This document shows positions 43,473-52,484 of a stretch of DNA of 64,000 bases, piece by piece. The notes beneath the pieces were generated by a model. It was not told the DNA's origin, ran no database searches, and worked only from the letters and a program-made list of their open reading frames with translations. The position numbers were made by a program, and so were the translations under genes. Positions within the stretch are counted from its first letter, which is position 1, and each line of letters starts with the position of its first letter. The stretch is from Martinezella tropici (GTDB taxonomy: Bacteria > Pseudomonadota > Alphaproteobacteria > Rhizobiales > Rhizobiaceae): the NCBI RefSeq assembly GCF_003287875.1, contig NZ_QMKK01000061.1:310001-374000 (forward strand). Reading direction: 5' to 3'.

Positions 43473-43841
43473 TTGACACGGTCACGCCAAGCGGATGTTG
43501 AGGCTGCTGACATGGCGATGGCTACAGATGAGGCGAGTACCAGGGTTAGCTACCAGGTCTCGTTGGCTCGAGAGGTACGGAGGGTTGTCGACGTTCCCGT
43601 CGTCGCGGGCGGTTTGATTACCGGCTACGATCAAGCCGAAATGATCATCGGCACCGGTGATGCCGACATGGTGGTACTGGCGAGAACCATTTTGTTCGAT
43701 CCGAACTGGCCATGGCGTGCTGCTGCGGCGCTAGGGGTAAAGTTCGTATGCCAAAGCAGTATCTTCGCTTCGCAGCCCAATCTGGATATCAGGATGTCGC
43801 GCGTTGCAATTCCCGCTACGATCGAGGATAGCATTGCGTGA
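43473..43841 (+). pseudogene. C-terminal remnant of an NADH:flavin oxidoreductase (old yellow enzyme)
   Basis: This 122-codon frame has clear old-yellow-enzyme C-terminal features from about residue 24. RVSYQVSLAREVRRVVDVPV is followed by AGGLITGYDQAEMIIGTGDA and then DMVVLARTILFDPNWPWRAA, the strand-helix that holds the FMN phosphate. A full enzyme has about 360 residues, so the N-terminal two-thirds are missing. The last 25 codons are unrelated and overlap the convergent amine oxidase by 26 nt. It is therefore a truncated, non-functional gene copy. Confidence 0.7.
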
Positions 43842-45045
43842 ATTCTTGAGCTGCCCTGATGCCACTTGCCCATGCTCCGTGAGCTGTCGAGAAGTCTGAT
43901 TGACTTGTCGCCTCGCCCGCGAAAAACAGTCGCTCGCCGACAGGTTTTGCCAATCTCTGGCGGTCTCGAGCACAACCGGGCAATGCGTGGCTGTATGAGC
44001 CGTGGATCCAGTCGACATTGCACCATGAAGAGGCGGCTATTGGCTTGAGGTGTGTCCGGATCTTACTGCCGAGCAGCGCTGTCAACTCCTCGATGGCAAA
44101 GGCGAAAGCGTCAAGAACTCCGGCGTCTTCGATCGCGATCGCGCCGAGCCCGCCGAAAAATCCCTCGATGACCGGGCGACCGAGCGGTCGGATGTAGTAG
44201 CTGCCCGTTTTATCATTGGCCGGGTTTCCCAGGAGATGGGTCTCGGCCTCCAGACCGTCATTGTCATCCAAGTGGAAGAAAAGCTTGTCCGCGAGGCCAA
44301 GCGGCAGGTTTGCAGCTGCCTGCAGGTGATCATCGATTTCCGGATCGAATTCGATAAGGCCCCTCGCAAGTACGCCTGTCGAGACAGTCACGATCACCGC
44401 CCGGGTAGCGATTGCCCCGCGATCGGTCTCGACCCGAACGCCTGACCGGGTGAACCGCACTTTCCTCGCAGGACAGGATACATATAGAGGAACAGCCGGC
44501 ATGTTCCTTCCCAGCAACGTTCCATATCCTTCACGCACCCGCCAGTTTGACTGGGTTGCAGCCTTGTCGTAAGCAAGGAAATCCGCGACTGAGAGACGAT
44601 CGAGCGGTGCACCATTAAGGTATCCGCTTAGAGACTGACAGTAAGCGTTCCACTTCCCACCTGGGTCAAGGGCGTCCGAAGCCCGGTCCGAGGCTGGTGG
44701 GGCTCTTTCCATTCGTTCGGACATGACCGACCAAGCCTCAAGAGCAGCTTTTCGATCATCGGGAGTAAATCCGAGATCCCGCCATTGATCTTGCCAGGCA
44801 GTGCGACCTTCGACGACATCGAAGCCTTCAGCCCTTGCCAGATCGACCAGTGGATTGCGCTCGGCAGAATGTAACCAGCCACAACCCATGTCGATCGAAA
44901 GACCATAGATCTCGTTCGTCCAGGCTCGGCCGCCGATGCGGCTGCTTGCTTCGATGACGACTATCTTGCGGCCTAGCGAGGCGAGCATACGGGCAGCAGA
45001 AATCCCAGCCGCCCCAGCGCCGATTATCGCCACCTCGAAGTCCAT
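43816..45045 (-). CDS. Flavin monoamine oxidase-like FAD-dependent oxidoreductase
   Basis: This is a 409-residue flavoprotein. The dinucleotide fold is AIIGAGAAGISAARML with the downstream GG doublet IGGRAWTNEIYG. The C-terminal FAD-contact is LFFAGEATSQSDFSTAHGAW, where the aromatic cage and flavin ring lie in monoamine and polyamine oxidases. It lacks a signal peptide. It oxidises a primary or secondary amine to an imine with hydrogen peroxide formation in relatives. It is divergent from the Na+/H+ antiporter gene and converges on the old-yellow-enzyme remnant. Confidence 0.92.
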   Translation of the reverse strand: MDFEVAIIGAGAAGISAARMLASLGRKIVVIEASSRIGGRAWTNEIYGLSIDMGCGWLHSAERNPLVDLARAEGFDVVEGRTAWQDQWRDLGFTPDDRKAALEAWSVMSERMERAPPASDRASDALDPGGKWNAYCQSLSGYLNGAPLDRLSVADFLAYDKAATQSNWRVREGYGTLLGRNMPAVPLYVSCPARKVRFTRSGVRVETDRGAIATRAVIVTVSTGVLARGLIEFDPEIDDHLQAAANLPLGLADKLFFHLDDNDGLEAETHLLGNPANDKTGSYYIRPLGRPVIEGFFGGLGAIAIEDAGVLDAFAFAIEELTALLGSKIRTHLKPIAASSWCNVDWIHGSYSHALPGCARDRQRLAKPVGERLFFAGEATSQSDFSTAHGAWASGIRAAQEFTQCYPRS

Positions 45046-45141
45046 AACGCGCTCCGTTAATTCTGGTGAAATTGACAGCCGGATGCTCTTGAATCAGGCT
45101 ACAGACACTATAACGCCTAAAGATCTTTGTTATTGTACATC

Positions 45142-46671
45142 ATGAGCTTTTTCGAAACCCTCGTTGCGCTTCTGGCGGTCGCCGTGGTTCTGTTGCAGAT
45201 CACCCGGCGACTCCACCTGCCTTATCCAGGTATTCTTGCCGCGGCTGGCGTAGCGGTCGCGATGGTTCCCGGAGCGCCTAACATTCCGATTGATCCTCAC
45301 ACGGCATTGGCGCTTTTCATCGCGCCTGTGCTCGTTGACTCCGCGTACGATTTTCCTCTCGCGGCGGCAAGACGCATGCTCCTGCCGATCTTTGTTTACG
45401 CAGTAGTCGCCGTTCTCGCTACAACCGGCGTAGTCGTCCTCATCAGCGCTTTGACCGTTGGTCTGCCTATAATCGTCGCTCTTACTCTCGGCGCGATCGT
45501 CGCTCCTCCGGACGCTGCGGCTGCTAGCGCGGTTCTGTCGGGGCTACCGGTCGACCGCAGAGTGGATACTCTGCTCAAGGGCGAGAGCCTGTTCAACGAC
45601 GCGACCGCTCTTCTGCTGTTCAGTGCGGCCCTGAGTATCCAAGCCAGTGGTGGCCTGGGGTCGGCGACCATCATCAAGATTGCGATCGCGGCACCGGGTG
45701 GAATTCTTTTCGGCATCGCATTTGGTTATCTTCTGTCCAGAGTGAGACCACTGACGGAAAACACGGTAGGCGGAACACTTCTCCAGTTCGTTTATGCGTT
45801 CGCAACGTGGATAATCGCCGAGAGGCTCCATCTGTCGGCGGTCTTGGCCACTGTTGCCAGCGCCATGACGATCGCCACACTGGCAACGGTCAACGACTCG
45901 CCGCGGATGCGCGTCCATTCGTTTGCTGTATGGACGACCGTGGTCTTCCTCCTGAATGTGGTAGCATTCTTGCTGATGGGCCTGCAGGCGAAAAGCATCG
46001 TTCAGACAATGTCCCCTGATGAGCTGGCTCGCTCCATCGGCTTTGCCACGATTGTCGTCATCGGAGTGATCGCTTGCAGAATTGCCATTGCTTTTCTCTT
46101 TCACGCGGTAGTCACTTTTCGACACGACAGAGGAGGCTACCTCGCGCCATTCCGACATGGAGAGACTATGCTTGTGGGATGGGCCGGGATGCGTGGCCTC
46201 GTCACTCTCGCGACTGCCTTCGCTCTCCCATCGGATTTCCCCGAGCGCAACCTGGTCGTACTCGCGGCGTTTGCCGTTGTGCTTGCGACACTTGTCATCC
46301 AAGGCGCAACTCTGGCTCCGATGATCCATCTTCTCCAGCTAGGGCGCCAGGAGGCAGTTCGAAAGGAGACCGATGCGGCAAGAGTTGACCTTGCTGAAGC
46401 TGCGATCGCAAGGTTGGCCTCAGAAGAAGGACCCGAAGCCGCAGCTCTTATTGCTGTGTATGCCAAGACCGCAGCGGACCCGGGCGGCCTGTCCGACGAT
46501 CGACGCCGCGGGCTATTGCGCGCTGTGACCCTAGCTCAGCGCCGGCGCCTCGATGAACTTAGAGACGCGGATCTCATTGGCGCGACGCAGTATCTGGAGT
46601 TGCAAGAGGACCTGGACTGGCAGCAGCTGTCGGCCGAGTCCGAGAAAGACAAGCGGATAACGGAAAGCTAA
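45142..46671 (+). CDS. CPA1-family Na+/H+ antiporter
   Basis: This is a 509-residue protein with 12 or so membrane segments. The CPA1 signature is LGAIVAPPDAAAASAVL, followed by GESLFNDATALLLF with the ion-binding Asn-Asp pair, and FAVWTTVVFLLNVVAFLLMG. A ~90-residue cytoplasmic tail is helical and charged. The ATG at 45142 begins the family; a TTG at 45127 would add five residues. It stands alone and is divergent from the amine oxidase gene. Confidence 0.93.
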   Translation: MSFFETLVALLAVAVVLLQITRRLHLPYPGILAAAGVAVAMVPGAPNIPIDPHTALALFIAPVLVDSAYDFPLAAARRMLLPIFVYAVVAVLATTGVVVLISALTVGLPIIVALTLGAIVAPPDAAAASAVLSGLPVDRRVDTLLKGESLFNDATALLLFSAALSIQASGGLGSATIIKIAIAAPGGILFGIAFGYLLSRVRPLTENTVGGTLLQFVYAFATWIIAERLHLSAVLATVASAMTIATLATVNDSPRMRVHSFAVWTTVVFLLNVVAFLLMGLQAKSIVQTMSPDELARSIGFATIVVIGVIACRIAIAFLFHAVVTFRHDRGGYLAPFRHGETMLVGWAGMRGLVTLATAFALPSDFPERNLVVLAAFAVVLATLVIQGATLAPMIHLLQLGRQEAVRKETDAARVDLAEAAIARLASEEGPEAAALIAVYAKTAADPGGLSDDRRRGLLRAVTLAQRRRLDELRDADLIGATQYLELQEDLDWQQLSAESEKDKRITES

Positions 46672-47006
46672 GAAAGAGGTGCCCCGCAAATAACGTGTCG
46701 CCATTCTGATAAAGAGCCCGAATGATTGGCTACTGAAGCGTGTTTCCAGACTGGTTACCAATAAACTCCGAAAACTATTGCCTTCACTCATCGACAAAAC
46801 ATCAAGGACGGCCGGGATCGCGTGACGACGATTGCTCTCAGCATTTTATATTGCTTGATCAACTGGCCTGATATAAATCAACGGACCACATGGATCGCAA
46901 ACGATTACAGTTTATAGATCTGGAAATATTAGAAATATTGCCCAATCCCGTCGGCGCTGATCATTCTTCGGCAGCGGCACACCGCACACCCTAACCCTCG
47001 AAAATC
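46672..47006. other. Intergenic region after the antiporter gene
   Basis: A 335-bp gene-free stretch that is richer in A+T around 46850-46940. A TTGATCAA palindrome lies at 46855-46862 with ATCAA further on, but the spacing does not give an FNR/FixK box. No terminator with a T-tract and no coding frame is convincing; it should contain the promoter of the gene at 47007. Confidence 0.35.
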
Positions 47007-47612
47007 ATGCCCAAGCAGACAAAACCCTTCATCTTCGAAATCAAGAACTCCCGCCGCAAAAAGGCTGGATTGGTCGAACAGACGAAATCCATTTGGGGGG
47101 CATTCGCGTCCGATCTCAAACAGAGCTTGGTACCGGAGAACGAAGAGCGGATCCGCTCGGCCGCTCCTGCACCCGGTCCGGTTCCATCGGAACTGAAACC
47201 CGCAATCGTTGCCGATAGCGTAGCAACCTTGCCGCCGACATCGCGCTTCCTTGAAAAATGGGCCGCGAGGAAAGCCGAAAAGCAAAAGGCAGGCCCAGGG
47301 GATGCCGTTGCGGCATTCCTCGCTCGGATTGAAAAGCAGAAGGCGTTGCTTGCGGAGTTTCAGGCGGATCCCGCAGGTTTCAAGAAATGGCGGTCGGCAT
47401 GGTTTCGAAAGGTCACTGGCGGCTTTGGTGTCAGCATCAGCTATGATGCCGTCGATGCAGGCGGCGGCCTGCGATATATTGTCGTCGAGACAGTTCGAGA
47501 CGTCGCCGAATTCCTCGACGATCTCGCTCAGCACGCGCAAACCGATATGAATTTCCAACGTGTGTTGAAAGAGAACCGCCTGCGACGCGCGGCCCGGCGA
47601 GTTGGCGGTTGA
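47007..47612 (+). CDS. Uncharacterised basic protein
   Basis: This is a 201-residue protein that I do not recognise. It has no signal peptide or membrane segment. The first 30 residues are lysine/arginine-rich (KNSRRKKAGLVEQTK), residues ~45-75 are alanine/proline-rich, and ~80-125 are helical with charged repeats (EKWAARKAEKQKAG). The C-terminal third has mixed strand/helix character (ISYDAVDAGGGLRYIVVETV), and the protein ends RRAARRVGG. Codon use resembles the neighbours. It converges on a LysR gene with 42 bp between them. Confidence 0.65.
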   Translation: MPKQTKPFIFEIKNSRRKKAGLVEQTKSIWGAFASDLKQSLVPENEERIRSAAPAPGPVPSELKPAIVADSVATLPPTSRFLEKWAARKAEKQKAGPGDAVAAFLARIEKQKALLAEFQADPAGFKKWRSAWFRKVTGGFGVSISYDAVDAGGGLRYIVVETVRDVAEFLDDLAQHAQTDMNFQRVLKENRLRRAARRVGG

Positions 47613-47654
47613 GCGGCCCGCAATATTAATTGGCGGTATACGTCGTCCCGCGGC

Positions 47655-48566
47655 CTAACGCTCGAGTTCGTCAGTGATGTCGGCACAGAAATCGACAAAT
47701 GCGCGCACCTTTGCTGGCGGGTGCTTGCGCGATGGATGGAAAGCAAAGAGCGGGAAGCGCTCACCATGCCAGTCGGGGAAGAGGTCGATCAGCGATCCTC
47801 TCGCCAATGCCTGCCCGATGCCCCAACCGATCACCTGCGCGATGCCGGTTCCGGCGAGGCATTCGTCGAGCATTGTCTTCGGGTCGGTGAACGTCAACGG
47901 TCCGCTCGTCGGAACATCGATGGTCTCGTCTCCCCGGATGAATTCCCATTCGAATGGCTTCCCGGTGTAGGGATCGACAAACTGCAGACAGCGATGAGCG
48001 GAGAGGTCGCGAGGATGCGCAGGACGGCTATGGCGCTCCAGATAGCGAGGTGACGCCACGGTCAGAATTGGAGCTTCTATCAGTTTTCGTGCAACCAGGC
48101 TGGCAAAGCGCGGCTGGCCGAACCGAATTGCAAGATCGATCCCCTCTGCAACAAGATCGCCGACATGCTCCCTGGTCACGAACTCGATGGACAGATCGGG
48201 ATAGCGTTCGCAGAATCCACCAAGCCGGCCTGCGAGCACGAGGGGCAGAAAGAATGGATCGATATCCACTTTCAAGCGGCCGCGCACAGCCGATGCCGAG
48301 CCCGACACGACCACGGCAGCGTCCTCGATCGCACTCAAGTGCGGCTTCACCTCCTCATAGAACCGCCGGCCCTCGTCGGTTAGAGTCACCGAACGCGTCG
48401 TTCGATCGAGCAAGCGCACACCAAGCCGCGCCTCGAGACGGCCAATGGCACGGCTTACACCGGAATCGGTGATGCCGATCAGTTCAGCGCCTTTGACGAA
48501 GCTCCCGCCTTCAACGACGGCCGCAAGCACGCTCACGCCCGAAAGAATCCGTCCATCGAACGACAT
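47655..48566 (-). CDS. LysR-family transcriptional regulator
   Basis: This is a 303-residue regulator. The helix-turn-helix region is VVEGGSFVKGAELIGITDSG, then VSRAIGRLEARLGVRLLDRTTR, and the effector domain has GIDLAIRFGQP and DECLAGTGIAQVIGWG. It has family-typical length. It is divergent from the amidohydrolase-MFS-SDR operon with 110 bp between them; the palindrome at 48576 is a good candidate binding site for controlling that operon. Confidence 0.94.
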   Translation of the reverse strand: MSFDGRILSGVSVLAAVVEGGSFVKGAELIGITDSGVSRAIGRLEARLGVRLLDRTTRSVTLTDEGRRFYEEVKPHLSAIEDAAVVVSGSASAVRGRLKVDIDPFFLPLVLAGRLGGFCERYPDLSIEFVTREHVGDLVAEGIDLAIRFGQPRFASLVARKLIEAPILTVASPRYLERHSRPAHPRDLSAHRCLQFVDPYTGKPFEWEFIRGDETIDVPTSGPLTFTDPKTMLDECLAGTGIAQVIGWGIGQALARGSLIDLFPDWHGERFPLFAFHPSRKHPPAKVRAFVDFCADITDELER

Positions 48567-48575
48567 GCATCAACT

Positions 48576-48592
48576 CCTGACTTTTGATCAGG
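48576..48592. promoter_or_regulatory. LysR-type palindrome in a divergent promoter
   Basis: CCTGACTTTTGATCAGG has CCTGA and TCAGG halves with seven bases between them, close to the LysR T-N11-A pattern. It lies 10 bp upstream of the LysR start and 85 bp before the amidohydrolase start. Confidence 0.5.
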
Positions 48593-48676
48593 AAGCATCT
48601 GACATAAGCGCACTTAATTCAAGAGCGTTCCAGAGAGATAACGGTCCTGCGCTTTTAAACCTGAAAGGACCCAGTC

Positions 48677-50026
48677 ATGAGCAATCGCAGCCATCCCCGC
48701 ACGCTCTTCAAAGGCGGCACCATCCTGACGATGGACAGAACGGTCGGCAATCTTGCCATCGGCGACCTGCTCGTGGAAGGCGACAGGATAGCGGCCATCG
48801 GACCGAACCTCGCCGTTACCGATGCAACGATCATCGACGCCTCTGACACCATCGTCATGCCGGGTCTGATCGACGCCCATCATCATATGTGGCTGGGCGC
48901 CATGCGCCGCATAATGCCGGATGTGCACGACCTCTTTGCCTATATCGATGTGGTCGCCGAAACGCTGGGCTGCCATTATCGCCCGCTCGACATGTATCTC
49001 AGCACCCGGCTTACGGCACTCGCCTGCCTTGACGCCGGCATTACGACCGTCATCGATGCCTGCCATTCCTCCCGCAGCCCCGAACACACGGACGCAGCGC
49101 TCGACGCCCTCGACGGCAGCGGCATCCGCGCCTTGCATATGGTCGGCGCCGCCATGGACAAAAAGGCGTCTGCCGCCCACCTGCCGGGCGATCTAAAGCG
49201 GCTTGCAGAGAACTGGAACCAGGGCGATGGCCTTGTGCGTGTCGGCCTGTTCGGCCAGCTTAATCTCGATTGGTGGAAGGTCGCCCGCGGCCTTGACATG
49301 CGCATTCTGACCGAGTTCATCGGCGATCTCGCCAAGCTCGGCCCAGAATTTGCCGAAGAGGGCGTGCTCGGCCCGCACAACATCTTCAATCATTGCACCC
49401 GCATTCCGCAGGAGACGTGGCGCCTCTTTGCCAATGCCGGGGTGAACATCACCGTCAATCCGCGTTCCGATGCGCTTTTCGGCTTCGATGACGAGAGTTT
49501 CGCCTATCAGCAAGCCGTCGACCATGGCTTAACGCCGGCTGTCGGCATCGATCTCGACACTGCCTTCGGCAGCGACATGTTCGGCGAGATGCACGCCCTG
49601 TTTTTGCAGCAGCGCTTGGCCATGCGTTACCGCAAATTCCGGGGCGAAGATAATGTGCCCCTGCCGATCACCGTCGAGCGCGTCCTTGAGGCGGCAACGG
49701 TGAACGGTGCACGGGCCGCGGGACTTGAGAGCGAGGTCGGTTCGCTGGCGCCCGGCAAGCAGGCCGATATCATCATGGTCCGCACCAACGGTGTCGCCGT
49801 CATGCCGATCAACAACGCTGTCGGCGCGATCGTCCAGGCTGTCGAGCGCTCGGATGTCGATACGGTCATGGTCGCCGGCAAGATCCGCAAGCATGGCGGA
49901 AAGCTGGTCGGCACCGATCTGATCAAGCTGTCAGCTGATATCACCGCGTCGCGCGACCACCTGCTGGAAAAGAGCGGCTATCACCTGGACCGCTTCGGCG
50001 CACCCGCCTCCGAGGAAGTGGCCTGA
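48677..50026 (+). CDS. Amidohydrolase (cytosine deaminase/chlorohydrolase-like)
   Basis: This is a 449-residue metal-dependent hydrolase. The N-terminal beta domain is followed by GLIDAHHHMWLGAMRRI, which supplies His metal ligands. NHCTRIPQETW gives another ligand region, and VGIDLDTAFGSDMFGEMH a terminal Asp and its strand; the C-terminal VGSLAPGKQADIIMV is typical of this subgroup. Relatives deaminate or dechlorinate heterocycles; the substrate is unknown. It is first in an operon with an MFS carrier and an SDR, under a divergent LysR gene, so an uptake-and-degradation unit is likely. Confidence 0.92.
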   Translation: MSNRSHPRTLFKGGTILTMDRTVGNLAIGDLLVEGDRIAAIGPNLAVTDATIIDASDTIVMPGLIDAHHHMWLGAMRRIMPDVHDLFAYIDVVAETLGCHYRPLDMYLSTRLTALACLDAGITTVIDACHSSRSPEHTDAALDALDGSGIRALHMVGAAMDKKASAAHLPGDLKRLAENWNQGDGLVRVGLFGQLNLDWWKVARGLDMRILTEFIGDLAKLGPEFAEEGVLGPHNIFNHCTRIPQETWRLFANAGVNITVNPRSDALFGFDDESFAYQQAVDHGLTPAVGIDLDTAFGSDMFGEMHALFLQQRLAMRYRKFRGEDNVPLPITVERVLEAATVNGARAAGLESEVGSLAPGKQADIIMVRTNGVAVMPINNAVGAIVQAVERSDVDTVMVAGKIRKHGGKLVGTDLIKLSADITASRDHLLEKSGYHLDRFGAPASEEVA

Positions 50027-50087
50027 ATCGGTGCCGCCACTTTTCGGCGGCGCTGCGACCCCACAGACTTTCAGAATGGAGGCTGTC

Positions 50088-51287
50088 ATGTCAGCACCTG
50101 TCATCAATGATGCGGCCGAACCGAAGGCCGCTCCCGCATATCTTTCCCGTCCTGCCCCGGGGATCATTGCCGCGCTCTTTTGTGGCTATCTCGCGGTCGG
50201 ACTTCCGCTTCCGGTTATCCCGCTATTCATCCACGACAAGCTCGGCTTCAACAATCTGGTCGTCGGCCTGGCGATTGGCATCCAATTCCTCGCCACCGTG
50301 CTCAGTCGCGGATATGCGGGGCGCTTGACCGATCTCAAGGGTGGTAAGCGTTCCGCCCTGCAAGGTGCCGCGATCAGTATGACCGCGGGCCTGCTCTATC
50401 TGGCGGCGGCCATGCCCATTCTCCCGCCGGACGTCAGCCTTGCAATTCTTGTTGTCGGCCGGCTGATTGCCGGTCTTGGGGAGAGCCTCTTCGTCACCGG
50501 TTGCGTCTCCTGGTCGATTGCCTCGGTCGGACCGCAGCGCGCAGGCATGTCGATGTCGTGGACCGGCATTGCCATGTTCGCGGCACTGGCCATCGGCGCG
50601 CCGGTCGGCATGGTTCTGTATCAGTCTTATGGCCTGGAGACCGCAATGATCGCCTGCATCCTTGCTCCGCTTCTCGCAGCCGCTATCGCATTTCGGTCGA
50701 CCTCTTATACGAGCCCGGCAGGCCCGCGTCTGCCCTTTTACAAGGTCATCGGCCAAATCTGGCGCGAAGGGGCCGGGCTGATGCTGCAAGGAGTGGGTTT
50801 GTCGGGTCTTACCGCCTTTGCATCCCTCTACTTCGCAGCCCGCCATTGGGACAATGCCGGTTTGGTCATGACTGCCTTCGGCATCGGCTTCATCTTCGTG
50901 CGCATCGTCTTCGGTTCGTTGCCCGACAGCATGAGCGGCTATCGCATCGCATTCTGGTCGTCGGTGATGGAGGCAGCCGGCCAGGCGCTGATCTGGGTGG
51001 CGCCTAATGAATGGATGGCGCTTGCCGGCGCCCTGGTCACCGGGCTCGGTTGTGCGCTGATCTTTCCCGCTCTCGGCGTCGAGACGCTGAAGCGAGTGCC
51101 TGCCGCCAATCGCGGCAGCGCCATGGGCGCCTTCGTCGCTTTTCTCGATATCGCCTACGGCATTTCCGGTCCGGTCGCGGGCACCATCGCCGGACAGTTC
51201 GGATATGCAGCCGTCTACCTGTTCGGCGCGATCTGCGCCCTCGCCGGTGCCGCGCTTGTCCAGACCGCCCGCTCTTCACAATCCTGA
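50088..51287 (+). CDS. MFS transporter
   Basis: This is a 399-residue major facilitator with 12 membrane segments. It carries the loop 2-3 signature in RGYAGRLTDLKGGKRSAL and the GRLIAGLGESLFVTG segment, similar to the YfcJ/YhhS group. The start at 50088 has GGAGG 6 nt upstream; an ATG at 50076 is less likely. It is the second gene of the operon and is expected to carry the amidohydrolase substrate or product. Uptake versus efflux is not decided. Confidence 0.93.
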   Translation: MSAPVINDAAEPKAAPAYLSRPAPGIIAALFCGYLAVGLPLPVIPLFIHDKLGFNNLVVGLAIGIQFLATVLSRGYAGRLTDLKGGKRSALQGAAISMTAGLLYLAAAMPILPPDVSLAILVVGRLIAGLGESLFVTGCVSWSIASVGPQRAGMSMSWTGIAMFAALAIGAPVGMVLYQSYGLETAMIACILAPLLAAAIAFRSTSYTSPAGPRLPFYKVIGQIWREGAGLMLQGVGLSGLTAFASLYFAARHWDNAGLVMTAFGIGFIFVRIVFGSLPDSMSGYRIAFWSSVMEAAGQALIWVAPNEWMALAGALVTGLGCALIFPALGVETLKRVPAANRGSAMGAFVAFLDIAYGISGPVAGTIAGQFGYAAVYLFGAICALAGAALVQTARSSQS

Positions 51288-51342
51288 CCGTTGTTCCACA
51301 TTGCCTGTGAGACTTGCTCACCGGCTACCAAAGGAGATTTCC

Positions 51343-52113
51343 ATGTCCCGCATCTTCGTTTCCGGCTCGTCCACAGGTCTCGGCCTTATGGCGGCTGAAC
51401 ATCTAGCCGAACAAGGTCACCAGGTCGTGCTTCATGCGCGCAATCCGGCTCGCGCCAATGATGCCCGCCGCGCTCTCCCAAAGGCGGTGTCGGTCGTGAT
51501 CGGCGATCTCGAGACCATCGCCGGTGCAAAGAATGTCGCTGCCGAAGTCAACAGACTCGGCCGGTTCGATGCGGTGATCCACAATGCCGCTGTCGGCTAT
51601 CGCGAAGCTCATCGCCTCACCTCCGATGGGCTGCCGCATGTCTTCGCCATAAACACACTATCGGCCTACATCCTGACCGCACTCCTCGAACCACCGAAGC
51701 GACTGGTCTACCTGTCGTCCGGCATGCACCATCATGCAGCTGCCAATCTCGATGATATTCTCTGGAAAAAGCGCCGGTGGAACGGATCAGAGGCCTATGC
51801 CGAAAGCAAGCTGCACGATGCAATGCTCGCATTCGCGATCGCGCGACGTTGGAAGGACGTGTTCTCGAATTCGCTGGAGCCCGGATGGGTTCCGACCAAG
51901 ATGGGCGGCCCTGGCGCACCTGACGACATGGCACAGGCCCATCTGACTCAAGCCTGGCTGGCAGCCGGCGACGACCCGAAGGCGGATGTAACCGGAGAAT
52001 ACTTCTATCATCTGAAGCGCCGGACCGCGAACCCGCAGGCTCATGATCCAGCGCTTCAAGACCGCCTCATCGCAATCTGCGAGGAGATCTCACGCGTGCC
52101 TTTGCCAAAATGA
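51343..52113 (+). CDS. Short-chain dehydrogenase/reductase family protein
   Basis: This is a 256-residue SDR. The cofactor glycine motif is SGSSTGLGLMAAEHL, DAVIHNAAVGY gives the NNAG-like element, VYLSSGMHHH contains the catalytic Ser, and AYAESKLHDAM the YxxxK pair. The Arg in HARNPARAN suggests NADP(H). The start at 51343 follows AAGGAGA. It is the third gene of the LysR-linked operon, 55 bp after the MFS gene. Confidence 0.92.
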   Translation: MSRIFVSGSSTGLGLMAAEHLAEQGHQVVLHARNPARANDARRALPKAVSVVIGDLETIAGAKNVAAEVNRLGRFDAVIHNAAVGYREAHRLTSDGLPHVFAINTLSAYILTALLEPPKRLVYLSSGMHHHAAANLDDILWKKRRWNGSEAYAESKLHDAMLAFAIARRWKDVFSNSLEPGWVPTKMGGPGAPDDMAQAHLTQAWLAAGDDPKADVTGEYFYHLKRRTANPQAHDPALQDRLIAICEEISRVPLPK

Positions 52114-52310
52114 ATGATCGGCGGTCGGTCCTTTCAGATCGGAGCTTGAGATCCATTGGAACTCGCACGGAACGCCCACTTCGTAAGAGACCACCGCATT
52201 CTCCTCGCAAGAAATGCGGTAGGGCCCATTGACGAAGAGCTGCGGCCTCGTGCTTTGAAATGGCGGCCTACCCGACCTCCGAAATCTGATGCCAGATGGC
52301 GGCGTCTACG

Positions 52311-52445
52311 GCCTTGCATGTTGGACGCATTAGACCTCCGCCGGAGGACATCGTGGACGCGCTCGAAAACGCTCCCGAAGCTTTCCTCGGACTGCTGGAA
52401 GGGCGGAATTTCGGTAAGCTGATCGTGCGTGTCGCACAGGGCTGA
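52311..52445 (+). pseudogene. C-terminal remnant of a medium-chain (MDR) NADP-dependent oxidoreductase
   Basis: A plus-strand frame without start codon reads EDIVDALENAPEAFLGLLEG from 52344 and then RNFGKLIVRVAQG to a stop at 52443-52445. This is the standard ending of MDR-superfamily oxidoreductases. The preceding residues are compatible for about ten codons and then similarity ends. The remaining ~300 residues are missing. The 52114-52310 stretch before it contains no complete gene; a start-less minus-strand frame ending at 52090 (…YEVGVPCEFQWISSSDLKG…) also looks like a fragment. Confidence 0.6.
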
Positions 52446-52484
52446 TCGCGGCAGGCAGCCGTCAAGTCGGCGGGTATCGATCCT

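Noticed and set aside
46855..46885. Possible FNR/FixK box near TTGATCAA
   Set aside because: The TTGAT and ATCAA halves do not have the required four-base spacing.
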